From NCBI RefSeq assembly GCF_033958435.1, contig NC_134158.1, positions 6,343,837 through 6,407,836 of the forward strand: a stretch of 64,000 nt of DNA. Direction: 5' to 3'. The position numbers and the translations under genes are program-made. The notes below the pieces were generated by a model. It searched no databases and was not told the DNA's origin. It was given only the letters and a program-made list of their open reading frames with translations. Of this stretch, positions 22,273-32,201 are shown piece after piece (the stretch's first letter is position 1; every line of letters starts with the position of its first letter). This stretch comes from Carettochelys insculpta. Lineage: Eukaryota; Chordata; Testudines; Carettochelyidae.

Positions 22273-25200
22273 CTGCAAAGGGACAGAAATAATAGCAGTT
22301 AGGTTTGATTACCAAACCTGCAATGGTTTCAGCCTGGGAGCTATGTGCTAGTGATTGGCAGCTTGCCCTGAGACTGATAGTCCCATCCTTTTAATGTCTC
22401 AGTTCCTACATATCCAGCCAAACAGACAGATTCTTAAGTTGGCTCCCATCACCATAATGTCCCTGCACCTCCCCCCGCCCCTTTAACTCAGGAGGATTCA
22501 CTGTCTGTCTTACACACACGCCAACCCATCATGTTCATGGTTAAGATGTATTCCTAGTCACCAGGGGTTTGTCCTTCCTAGATAAATCACGTCAAGGTCT
22601 CACACAACTGAAGAAATCATGCTGACTCCAGCTAATCAACATTTTGAGAGTTCACATGACTTCTCAAGGTCGTGTTCTCACTTGATTTAAGCCTTAGGAG
22701 GCAGTGGTCTCACACTCAGTCAGTACAACACTAGATACTCTGATCCTCCGATCTTTCCAACGTGTTTTGTGGGGGTGAAAAGATGTCAGGAGCATTCACT
22801 CACCTCTCCCAATGTCAGTGCCAAAATGCAGAAAACCAGGCAGGCAAAGACCAGTCGGATAGTGTTAATGGTGCTGAAGCTTTTCTGGGCAAATTTTCCT
22901 TCAAGTAAAAAGAGGTGGGATAAACATAAAAAAGCCTGAGAAGGTAATGGGTGTAAATGATTCACTCACTGAACTATCCAGCTGCAGCTCTCTAAGGCTT
23001 GGTCTGTGTTAGGCGGAAAAGTCAATGGCAGATACACAATTCTAGCTACAGCAATTGCATAGCTGGAATTGACTTATCTGCAGTCGACTTACCTGGCCGT
23101 CCTCACAGAGGGAGGTCAATGGGAAAGTTTCTCCCACCAGCCTCCCTTACTCCTCGCAAAGCGAGGCATATAGGGGTTGACTGTCAACCTCAGATAGTTT
23201 GATTATGTGCACCTCTACCAGGGATGTGCAAAGTGGGGTCGGACCCACTTGGAGTGGTGTGAAATTTCATAGGGGGGGGCACAGCCTGGTCAGAGACTCA
23301 TCCATCTCATTAAAAATATTGAAATCTGTGACTGTTTTTATGCCTGTGCATTCACATTTGTACACTGATTAGTCAACTTTTTACATTCACAGCCTTATTT
23401 TCTCACACGTGCCGAAAGGACTTGGGGATTTTTTTTCATATGAACGTAACCAAAATTTCCTTCATTTTGGATTGCATTAGACAGTTTGGGGGGTTCTCCT
23501 AACTGTAGGGTTGAAAAGTGGGACCCAGCATAAAAAGTTTGCTCACCCTGGCTCTAAGAGAAAGTGTTTAGCCTATGCTCCACTATTCTAATGAATGCAG
23601 TATCCTAATATTATAAAAGTTGCAGAGGGAGTATATTAATTAACATAATGATGGTATGGGCACTTTTTGTTTTACGTAAGTCACATTAACAACTCATTGC
23701 TCTATGTAAGGTTGAAGAATAGTTGACTTCACACCTTTTGCTGCTGCTGTGGTTTGCTGGAGACATTTCTGCAAGGTTAGATTGTCACCCCTGCACCGGT
23801 TTTATAGATCACAACAATACTAGTTTGAAACTCAAAAGGAATAAAGTGCTGTGACAGTTTGAACCTCTCTAATCCAGATCTCACTCACCTGGCAACATCC
23901 GTAATCTGGCACAATTTTAGTTAGCTGGAAGACCAGCTATCATGGGTATAGCCAAGTTTCCATGGTCCCATGAAGTTTGTTTCCAGCCACCAATTCTGGC
24001 CCTCAGTGTTTTGTGTTATGGCATTTAGCTGTAATTTATCCCTAAATGTCTTCCCCAGCTTATGCTCCAAAACATCTGTTAGTCTATAAAGTGCCACAGG
24101 GCTTCCTGTTGTTTTTGAAGATACAGACTAACATGGTTCCCTCTCTGATACGTTCCAGAGCACAGAAAGCAGTGGAAGTGTTGGTGATGTGCCAGACAAT
24201 ATTGACTGCCCATCATCGGGGGGAGGTCCTGAGGGTGCCAGATGAGAGAGATTCAACCTGTAACAATGCAGTTTTAAACCCAGTGCCAGGAAGGGGTGGG
24301 AAGCAAGGACTCAGAGGTGCTGCTGCTCAGCCCTGGCACACGTTAAGTTCTAGGAGGGCCTCTCTAGTTTACCCCAGCTACACTGGCCAGAGGACTGCAG
24401 GCTGAAATGGAGCCTTCCAACACCCTGCAGACTGTGGGAGACCTTGAGTCCCTCTCTGCCCCCTCCCCACCTAAATATTCTGATATTGGATGAACACCTA
24501 GTTGCACCTTCTTCTTTGTTACCTCCCGTCACCAGTGGGCTGGGTTCCCCTCTCTTTCCTTCTGTCACCAGTGGGCTGGTTTCCCCTCTGTCATTTCTTG
24601 TCACCAGTGGGCTGGTTTCCCCTGTTACCTCCTGTCACCAGTGGGCTAGTTTCCCTCTGTTACCTCCTGTCACCAGTGGGCTGGTTTCCCCTTTTTCCTT
24701 CTGTCACCAGTGGGCAGGTTTCCCCTCTGTCACTTCTTGTCACCAGTGGGCTGGTTTCCCCTCTGTCATCTCTTGTCACCAGTGAGGTGACTCCCTTCCT
24801 GTTACCTCCTGTCACTGGTGGGCTGGCTCCCCCTCTTTCACTTCTTGTCACCAGTGGGCTGGTTTCCCCTCTGTTACCTTCTACAGTCAGGTTCACTAGT
24901 GCACTGCCTGATACATCCAAACTGCGCACAGTTATCTGATAGGTCCCCTCATCCTCTGGCTGGACAGCCTTGAGTACCAGTGAAGGGTTCTCGAAAGAGA
25001 TGTTCGCCCGCTGCTTGTAAGATTCTGCCTGCTCCACGCTGTGCTGGCAGGCGCGTTCCTGTGAGCCAGGGCCTCCCTTACAATCAGCCACCATATAGAC
25101 CAAGACAGGACAATTCCCTGTGATGAACTCCCACTTGACGTGGTAGAATTCCCAAGCAGAGTTCTGGAACTGGAGGGAGACGGGCAGGACAGCAGTCCCA

Positions 25201-27399
25201 CCCGGGGTGGCTCGGATGGGGTTCGCTAATGGAATTACAGAGACAGCTGAAGCATCTGCATGAGAAAGAAAGGAGGAAGGAATTACTCCGGGGGAGAAAA
25301 TCGGTTCGAATGCCTCCTGAACCTAGTGAACAAATTCCTCTGCACAAGGCACAGGTGGGAAAAAAGTCCCCCAAAAGTTACTTGAGTAAAAGGACAGCTG
25401 CTTTGGGAGGAATGTACTTCCATACAAGTCACTGATGCCCCTCTGGAAATTACTTGATTAAAAATTCACCCACCCACTCACCCAGCCACATCTCCATTGT
25501 ACTGAAATATCCAGAAGTGAAAGCAGATGCACTTTTAGTCAAGTAACTTTTGAGGTACTTTTTCCACCTCTGCACACCAGGCTGCAGTGCCTAAATTTAG
25601 TGAGCTCTTTACCCAGCCGACTGCCTTCAAACTGTGCTGCCATTCCAGAAGAGGGGAGGTTTTAGATCTATATAGTGAGGGCAGCAGGGACTGAGTCCTT
25701 AACTGGGGACTTGGTTTCCCCCCGTGGTCTCCTTTTATCTCCTCAGAGCTTTCAGTCAGCTTGTATCCTGCACTGGGTTGTAGTAAAGCAGCAAAATCCC
25801 ACCAGCATCCCACTGGGAGGATGGCTCCCCTGTGACTCAGAGACCATGCCATTGCCTGTTTGGATGCAGCAAGTGAACCAGGTTTGCTCCGTGTAATTGT
25901 CTGTTGTGACTCTAAAACTCATGCTGAACGGCAGTGAGTGCAAGCCACCGGAAGGAACAGCAGCTGGGAAACAGAGTCAGCTCTTCCACCCTGGGCTTAG
26001 GGTGTAGGGGGCCTGCCCACAAGAAGGTGCCAGGGCTGCCTCCCCACTCTGACACTCTGAGTGCAGAAAGTGGGGGGCCTGCAAAATCTTTAAAAATACC
26101 TCGTCTCTACAGGCTGCTTAAAATGCTCAAGTTCGCAGATTCCCTGACCCTAGGGGTAGTCGCTGCCGCACCCCAAGTGAGAAAACCCCCTTTAACCCAG
26201 GAAGACACATTTGGGGTGTCTTTCTGTGAGGTAACCCCAAGCTCTAAACCCTCCCTTCAGAGCCAGCTTGGAAAAAAAGAGCTGTAATCTGATAGCCACC
26301 CTTTCAGTTTAAGGCACACACAGACCCTTCTCTAGGACACAGGAATCAAATCATTGCTTAAAAAAAAAAAGGTAATTTATTCACAAACGAGAGAAAACAA
26401 CTCAAAACCTTCCAGTTAGCACACAGACAGAATTAGTTCCCTGGGATTCAGCTTACGAGTGACAGTGTATGGGGGAAAGAGTCAACGAGCCTGAGAAATC
26501 CCCCCAAATCCAAAAATAACCATAACCTGATTGCATTTAACTAAACATTTCCTTTCTATTCACGTACCTATGGCTAATTATGAGATGACTAGGGGATTTT
26601 ATATGAACCTACCCCTGTTTACAAAGTCCTGCCTGGGATGATTTATTTGGGGTCAGTCCTGTTTTGGGCAGGGGACTTGACTTGATGACCTTTTAAGGTC
26701 CCTTCCAGCCCTAGGATTCTCTGAGTCTACGATTTACTAGATTCATTCTAGCTGCTTAAGTATCAGAGAGGCAGCCGTGTTAGTCTGTATCTTTCAGAAC
26801 AAGAAGTCCTGTGGCACCTTATAGACTAACAGATATTTTGGAGCCTAAGCTTTTGTGGGCAAAGGCCCGCTTCATCAGATGCGTCTGATGAAGCAGGTCT
26901 TTGCCCACAAAAGCTTAGGCTCTGAACTATCTGTTAGTCTATAAGGTGCCACAGGACTTCTCGTTCTCCAACTGCTTAGGATCAATCATTTCTGGCTGTC
27001 TTCTACACAAAGACCCCTCGGACTGCAATTCCTCTCAGTTTAAAAGAAATTCTCTTCCTCCCCTTGGCTTTCCTGGCTGCCCCCCCGGCAAAGAGCCCTC
27101 TGTTAATCCTTTCCAGGCATTTGTTCACAACAGGGGGGAAATGCAGTATCCCCTCAATAAGCAGCTTCACTGCTGCAGAAATACTGAACAAAGGAGAGTG
27201 CCCCACCGGCCCCTGAGCAACAAGGAACAGAGGAGACTTCATGGAGTTTCTCCATCTAAAACTACTCTGTGAGCTACCAAATGCTTTCCTCCCTCTTCTC
27301 TGCTCATCCTCCCTGAAACAGCAGCTACCGAGATACAGGCAACAATACTCCTTACTCACCTGTCAAAATGCAGAGGAGTAGCACACCAATCATCGCCAT
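22126..27399 (-). CDS. Ig-superfamily type I membrane protein, gene 1 (4 exons)
   Basis: A complete gene of 219 aa is predicted from four exons: 27399-27360 (signal peptide MAMIGVLLLCILT), 25255-24878 (Ig V-like), 22898-22804 (transmembrane) and 22272-22126 (cytoplasmic tail, TGA stop). Junction phases are 1, 1 and 0. All introns are GT-AG. The mature protein has one Ig domain with C-strand Trp (HVKWEF) and the DEGTYQITV motif of strand F, where Tyr is not followed by Cys. Strand B (GGTAVLPVSL) also lacks Cys, so the canonical disulfide is absent. This pattern occurs in SLAM/CD2 and HEPACAM first domains. The membrane span is RLVFACLVFCILALTL. The 48-aa tail holds PPEPPKMP and no ITIM or ITSM tyrosine motif. 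It is probably a cell-surface adhesion or immune receptor. The name is not assigned. Confidence 0.8.
22804..22898 (-). CDS. Ig gene 1, exon 3: transmembrane
   Basis: A 95-bp exon with acceptor TTTTTACTTGAAG and donor GAGAG|GTGAGT. It codes KFAQKSFSTINTIRLVFACL and VFCILALTLGE. The hydrophobic span of about 18 residues follows an Arg. The 5' phase 1 matches exon 2 and the 3' phase 0 matches exon 4. Confidence 0.78.
22995..23235 (+). mobile_element. MITE (Harbinger-like), intron of Ig gene 1
   Basis: Shares GCAGTCGACTTACCTGGCCG, GGTCAATGGG and GTGCACCTCTACCAGG with the reverse copy at 46165-46465 and a fragment near 45165. It begins CTTGGTCTGTGTTAGGC. Confidence 0.55.
23855..24260 (+). mobile_element. 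Tigger/pogo-like element, copy 2, with PLE insert
   Basis: It starts CAGTTTGAACCTCTCTAATC and ends GAGATTCAACCTG followed by TA. The body is interrupted at about 24055-24150 by a PLE tail. Confidence 0.7.
24055..24150 (+). mobile_element. PLE type A tail fragment
   Basis: Contains CTTATGCTCCAAAACATCTG, GTTAGTCTATAAAGTGCCAC and CAGACTAACATGGTTCCCTC. It sits in the Tigger-like element between AAATGTCTTCCCC and CCAGAGCACAG. Confidence 0.75.
24505..24877. repeat. 36-bp minisatellite abutting a splice donor
   Basis: About ten units of 34-37 bp read, on the plus strand, GTCACCAGTGGGCTGGTTTC followed by CCCTCTGTTACCTCCT. On the minus strand, the sense of Ig gene 1, the array begins at the exon 2 donor. 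Several units repeat a donor-like GGAG|GTAACA (24804-24805, and units near 24659 and 24633). Confidence 0.9.
24878..25255 (-). CDS. Ig gene 1, exon 2: V-like domain
   Basis: A 378-bp symmetrical phase 1-1 exon. The acceptor is TTTCTCATGCAG and the donor GAAG|GTAACA. The protein starts DASAVSVIPLANPIRATPGG and ends SGSALVNLTVE. N-glycosylation sequons are NIS and NLT. Three cysteines lie in the C'-D region (GNCP, ADCK, RACQ), an uncommon placement. The donor is the first base of a 36-bp minisatellite. Confidence 0.85.
25347..25576. mobile_element. hAT-like MITE (ACTTGAGTA type), intron 1 of Ig gene 1
   Basis: The ends are CACAGGTGGGAAAAAAGT and, inverted, CAGAGGTGGAAAAAGTACC. Both arms carry AAAAGTTACTTGA(G/C)TAAAAG. 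It is the same family as 31846-32193. Confidence 0.75.
25577..26620. other. Intron 1 of Ig gene 1, old repeat
   Basis: About 26140-26600 resembles an AT-rich old LTR or LINE fragment ending in TCATTGCTTAAAAAAAAAAA. No exon seen. Confidence 0.3.
26622..26745 (+). mobile_element. CR1 3' end fragment
   Basis: AAAGTCCTGCCTGGGATGAT through GGTCCCTTCCAGCCCTAGGA and a degenerate TTCT tail. Confidence 0.75.
26763..26968. mobile_element. PLE tail inverted dimer 1
   Basis: Two type A PLE tails face each other. The left half is reversed (GTGTTAGTCTGTATC to GGCCCGCTTCATCAGATGCG) and the right half is forward (GCGTCTGATGAAGCAGGTCT to GTGCCACAGGACTTC). It is flanked by CTGCTTAAG on the left and CTGCTTAGG on the right, a likely target duplication. 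Confidence 0.82.
27360..27399 (-). CDS. Ig gene 1, exon 1: signal peptide
   Basis: Forty bp from an ATG in fair context (CCTCCATGG) to the donor ACAG|GTGAGT, ending in phase 1. It encodes 13 residues with a Leu/Ile/Val core. A second in-frame ATG two codons on could also serve. Confidence 0.78.
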
Positions 27400-27767
27400 G
27401 GAGGGGGACACAGCTGAACACTCCCCAAGCCTTGTTCAAGCTACAAACTCAGCCCCCAACCTTCAGAGAGACACAGATCTTCCTCATTCTGTTTCAGGTC
27501 CTCTTGATAAAGTAAGGCGTATTTCTTCAGTATGAATATACCTCCTGTTTGCAGAGGAAATTTAAGGCATGCCTTGTGCCAGGTCAAACTTACAGTTCTA
27601 ATGTGATAGTTCAGGCCTCAGCTCGAAAGGATGTGGTCTCAGGCCCACTGACATCTGCATGCACAGCAAGCTACCCTGAGCTCTCATTTGGTCAGGTAAG
27701 GGCAGGGCATCAACTACCACCAGCACTTTTTTCAGAGACTCCTGTGTTATGAACTGATGATATGCAG

Positions 27768-28135
27768 CAAAACCCCGATTAGCTGACATAAACAGGAACA
27801 ACGGATAGTCAGAAAATCTGAAATGTCAGGTAATCAGGAGGGGACGTGGAAAGGAAGGTGGGTGGAGGGGCTGCTGGCTGCAGGCCTGGTTCCGGGGCAG
27901 GCTGCCGGGTTCCGAGGGCCAGCTGCCACAGGGCCTGCTGCCTGGGGTTGGCTCCCTGGGACCGGTTGCTGTGGAGCTGGGTCCCTGGGGTGGGCTGCCA
28001 GATGCCACAGGGCTGGTGGAGCGCTTATGTGACCCCCAGTTGTCCAACATTAAGTTGGATGCCACCCCGGCCCAGGGAGTGTTGGATAAAATGGAATGTT
28101 GGCTAACCAGGGGTTGGATAATCAGGGTTGTCCTG
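27768..28135. mobile_element. Tigger-like element, second subfamily
   Basis: Left CAGCAAAACCCCGATTAGC and right GGATAATCAGGGTTGTCCTG are approximate inverted repeats, with TA just after the right end. The middle is GC-rich and non-coding. It lies just upstream of the first exon of Ig gene 1. Confidence 0.6.
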
Positions 28136-29188
28136 TATTATATATAATGATTCTCAGCAGTTGGATACTGTGTTCTCTGTTGCTGCTCTTCTTGCAATTA
28201 CCTGGCCTGTCAAAGGGGAGTAGATCTACTCAGGACCTGGGGAGGGCACCAGCCACTATGGAGGTTGTTAGATGACGGGGTTGGAGGAACAAAGAGCAGT
28301 AGAAATGATCACATTGACATTTCTCCCCAAACTCTTTCTGTGTGTGTTTGTTTCAATGTGACCAACTTGTCAAAGTTCACCTGGATTTCTAAAATATCTT
28401 GGTCAACCTGGATCTATCATTTTGGTTGGAAAAAGATTTGCCCGGCTCTACTTGCTCTGGGGAGGAGTAAAAGTGACATGGATGAGGATGTTGGATACAG
28501 GCAACCTGCAGAGTGCACAGGTCAACAGGGACTGAGCAGAGGTGCTTCCAAGTTCACATTTGAACTATCTCAGTGTTGCTCTCTGGAGGCCGTTCCTATT
28601 GCATTTTACATTAGAGCCATGCACAAGAGTTGCTCCAACTCATACCAGCTCTACTGCCCAGAGTGTAACAGAATCATGGAAATGTATGGCTGGAAGGGAC
28701 CTTGAGAGGTCACCTGCTCCAGCCCCCTGCACGGAGGAAAAGCTAATTGTGCTAAAACCATGCCTGCCAGCATAATCTATTTTCCCCTTCCTCTCCATCA
28801 CCTGATACCACCAGTGGCCGACTTTCCCTCTGTCCTCTTCGGCTTCTCCTATGAAGGAGCAGCTTCTAACCTCCCAGTTACCTTTCCTCTGCCAAAAATG
28901 CCCGGGACAGGGCCATACTTCTTATTGCCATGATCACTGGAGGCATCAGTAACACAGGATGTGGTCTCAGGCCCAGTGACTTACATGCCTACCACAGGAT
29001 ACTCTAAACCAATTCACACCATTGGGGACACAGTGGAAATAGCCATTAACACCATTTCAGAGAAAAGACAAAGATGGGGAAGCTGAAAAGCGCCACAGCT
29101 GGGGTGATAAAAGACCCTTCCTGGCAGCAGGGTTCTGTTGTCTCAGTAGCTGGTGTAATTTGTTTGCATATCAAGAGGTTGCACATCA
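28136..29188. other. Intergenic, no gene recognised
   Basis: A reverse CR1 3' end fragment (GAATCATGGAAATGTATGGC, about 28669-28760) is the only clear repeat. Confidence 0.35.
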
Positions 29189-29271
29189 TGGTTAGTTCTC
29201 TGAAAACATCCGTGCAATGTGCAGCGGCAGTCAAAAAGCAAACAGGATGTTAGGAATCACTAAAAAAGGGA

Positions 29272-31104
29272 TAACAAGTCCTGCGGCACCTTGTAGACTA
29301 ACAGATAATTTGGAGCATAAGCTTTTGTGGGCAAAGACCCACTTTGTCAGACGCATGGGGGCAGGGTTTCAGAGGGGTATTTAAAGAGGAGGTCCCAGTA
29401 AAAGGGAGGGCCAGAGCTGGCAAGGTCTATTCAGTCAGGGTGGAAATGGCCCATTCTCAGTAGTATGCACCAAGAGCGGAGAAAAAACAAGTCACATCAG
29501 TCAGGGGAGATGTGACCCATTGTCAGATTCTAATGTGGAGGTGTGAACTTCCAGCTGCTTTTGTAAGGGGCCAGCCACTCCCAGTCTCTGTTTAATCCTT
29601 GGTTGATGGAGTCAAATTTGCAAATGAATTGCAGCTCAGAGATTTCTCTCTCCATTTGATTTTTGAAATCAAAACAAAAAGCAATCAAGTAGCACTTTAA
29701 AGACTAGCAAAATAGTTTATTAGGTGAGCTTTGGTGGGACAGACCCACTTCTTCAGACCATAGCCAGACCAGAACAGATTTTTGAAATGTTTTTGTTGTA
29801 GGACTGCTACTTTTAAATCTCATACTGAGTGTCCAGGACAAAAAAGACAGTCAAGTAGCACTTTAAAGACTAGCAAAATAATTTATTAGGTGATGAGCTT
29901 TCGTGGGACAGACCCACTTCTTCAGACCATAGCCATACCAGAACAGACTCAATATTTAAGGCACAGAGAACCAAAACAGTAATCAAAGTTCACAAATCAG
30001 AAAAAAAAAATTATCAAAGTGAGCAAATCAGAGAGCAGAGGGGCAGGGGGAAGAGGGGAGTCAAGAATTAGATTAAGCCAAGTATGCCAAAGAGCCCGTA
30101 TAATGTCCTAGAAAGTTTGCATCCTGGTTCAAACCACATGTTAATGTGTCGAATTTGAATATGAAACAGCGTTCAGCAGCTTTTCTTTGTAAAGCAGACT
30201 GGAAATTCTTCTTCAATAAAACACAGACTTTTAAGTCATTAGCAGAATGGCCTGCTCCATTAAAATGTAGACTGACTGGTTTGTGGATCAGGAATGTTTT
30301 GATGTCTGTTTTGTGCCCATTAATTCTTTGTCTAAGAGAGTTTGAAGTCTGTCCAATATACAAAGCACCTGGGCATTGTTAGCACATGATGGCATATATG
30401 ATGTTAGTTGAGGAGCATGAGACTGTGCCCAGTGAGATTGAAGTGTTCTCCTGCAGGCTTTTGTACGTTACAGTTCCTGATGTCTGATTTATGTCCATTT
30501 ATTCTTTTATGTAGCGACTGTCAAGTCTGGCCAATGTAAATTGCAGTGGGGCCTTGCTGGCACATGATGGCATATATTATATTAGTAGATGTGCAGGTAA
30601 AGGAGCCCCTGATGGTGTGGTTGATGTTAGGTCCTGTGATGATATCGTTAGTGTAGATAGGTGAGCAGAGCTGGCAGCGAGGTTTGTTGCAGGGATTGGT
30701 TCCAGGTTTGGAGTTACTATGTGTGGTCTAAAGTTGCTGGTGAGGATGTGTTTAAGGTTGGCAGGTTGTCTGTAGGCGAGGACAGGCCTGCCTCCCAAGG
30801 TCTGTGAGAGTGAAAGATCATCATCCAGGATGGGTTCCAGATCACTGATGATGCACTGGAGTGGCTTTAGCTGGGGGCTATATGTGATGGCCAGTGGTGT
30901 TCTCTTGTTTTACTTGCAAGGCCTGTCTTGTAGCTGGTGGCTTCTGGGTACCCATCTGGCTCTGTCAATCTGTTTCTTCACTTCCTTAGGTGGGTATTGT
31001 AGTTTGAGGAAAGCTTGGTAAAGGTCTTGTAGATGTTTGTCTCTGTCTGAGGGATTGGAGCAAGTGCAGTTGTTCCTTAGTGCTTGGCTGTATACAACGG
31101 ATTG
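29272..31104 (-). mobile_element. Penelope-like elements, nested (type A holding others)
   Basis: On the minus strand the type A element starts near 31104 with the post-RT linker (CTCSNPSDRDKHLQDLYQAF, PPKEVKKQIDRARWVPRS). It reaches a MDINQTSGT block near 30485 and is broken there by a second PLE (about 30430 to 29839) carrying a GIY-YIG frame with MYIGQTSNSLRQRINGHKTD and the type B tail. Type A resumes at 29838 (QMEREISELQFICKF), is broken again at 29672-29782 by a type B tail flanked by GATTTTTGAAAT, and ends in its own tail near 29272. Stops are present, and no RT domain remains. Confidence 0.8.
30073..30363 (-). pseudogene. PLE GIY-YIG endonuclease domain, type B
   Basis: A 96-codon frame spans most of a GIY-YIG nuclease. 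YIGQTSNSLRQRINGHK supplies the second motif (the YIG part) and the conserved Arg. HKPVSLHFNGAGHSANDLKV supplies the following helix and conserved His. FIFKFDTLTCGLNQDANF closes the domain. In Penelope elements this nuclease nicks the target. The upstream GIY half is damaged by a stop (CxQCPGALYIG). Confidence 0.75.
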
Positions 31105-31845
31105 CGTAGGGATAGAAAATAAGACAAGGAGTATTTTATTGCCCTTATATAAAACCATGGTGCAGCCACACCTTGAATACTGTATACAGATGTGGTCACC
31201 TCATCTCAAAAAAAGATGCACAGGGATCAGAAAAGGGCAGCTAAAATGATTAGGGGTTTGGAATGGGTCCCGTATGGAGAGAGATTAAAGAGACTAGGAC
31301 TTTTCAGCTGAGAAAAGAGCAGACAAAGGTGGGATATGTTAGAGGTATATGAAATTATGAGTGGCGTGGAGGAAGTGAACAAGGAAAAATTATTTGCTTG
31401 TTCCCATAATATCAGAATTAGAGGACACCAAATGAAATTGACGGGCAGCAGGTTTAAAACAAATAAAAGGAAGTTCTTCTTCACATGGCGCACAGTCAAC
31501 CTGTGGAACTCCTGGCCAGAGGAGTCTGTAAAAGCCAGGACTGTAACAGTGTTTAAAAGAGCTGGATAACTTAATGGAGGTTAGGTCTATCAAGGGCTAT
31601 TAGCCAGGCTGGGTAGGAATTGTGTCCCTAACCTGTTTGTAAGAGGCTGGAGATTGATGGCAGCAGAGTGATTGTTACCTGTTTGGTTAATGCCCTCTGG
31701 AGCACCTGGCAATGGCCACTGTCAGCAGACAGGCTACTGGCTTGGATGGACCCTTGGTCTGAGCCAGTACAGTCATTCTTATAGTCTTATTCAAGAGCAC
31801 TGAGACAGGAAACAGCAGTTGGGAGATAATTTGGATACAATTAAA

Positions 31846-32193
31846 CAGAGGTGGGGAAAGTGCCCCAAAAAGTTGCTTGAGTACCAGTACAGTGACACGG
31901 GGGGGAATGTAATTAAGAAAAATCAATATGTCCATCTGGAAAACTACTTGAGTAAAAGTACAAAAGTACTTTCATAATTGTAATTGTACCCAAGTGCCCA
32001 GAAGTATAAAGATGGCCATTCTATGGATACTGCCAGATACTTGAGTAGAATTAAGATGTGACATGTTTGTACTTTTACTCAAGTAGAAACGGAAAGACTC
32101 TTTGACTTTTACTTAATTACATGCTTTCCCAAAGAATCTGTACTTTCACTCTAGTAACCCGGCGGGGGGGCGGGTTACGCTTTCCCACTTCTG
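31846..32193. mobile_element. hAT MITE, 348 bp, with 8-bp TSD
   Basis: The terminal inverted repeats are CAGAGGTGGGGAAAGT and, inverted, CAGAAGTGGGAAAGCGT. The flanks are CAATTAAA (31838-31845) and CAAATAAA (32194-32201), which match at 7 of 8 bases. The body is full of ACTTGAGTAAAAGTAC-type motifs in both orientations, so it can fold into a hairpin. Confidence 0.87.
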
Positions 32194-32201
32194 CAAATAA
32201 A

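Larger units (their letters stand above)
29189..31790 (+). mobile_element. CR1 split by a nested PLE cluster
   Basis: CR1 sequence (GTTCTCTGAAAACATCCGTG) runs to 29271 and stops at AAAGGGATA. It resumes at about 31103 with GGGATAGAAAATAAGAC and continues through [16 protein letters not shown] and a [14 protein letters not shown] block to a CR1 3' end near 31790. The intervening 1.83 kb is PLE. Confidence 0.82.
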
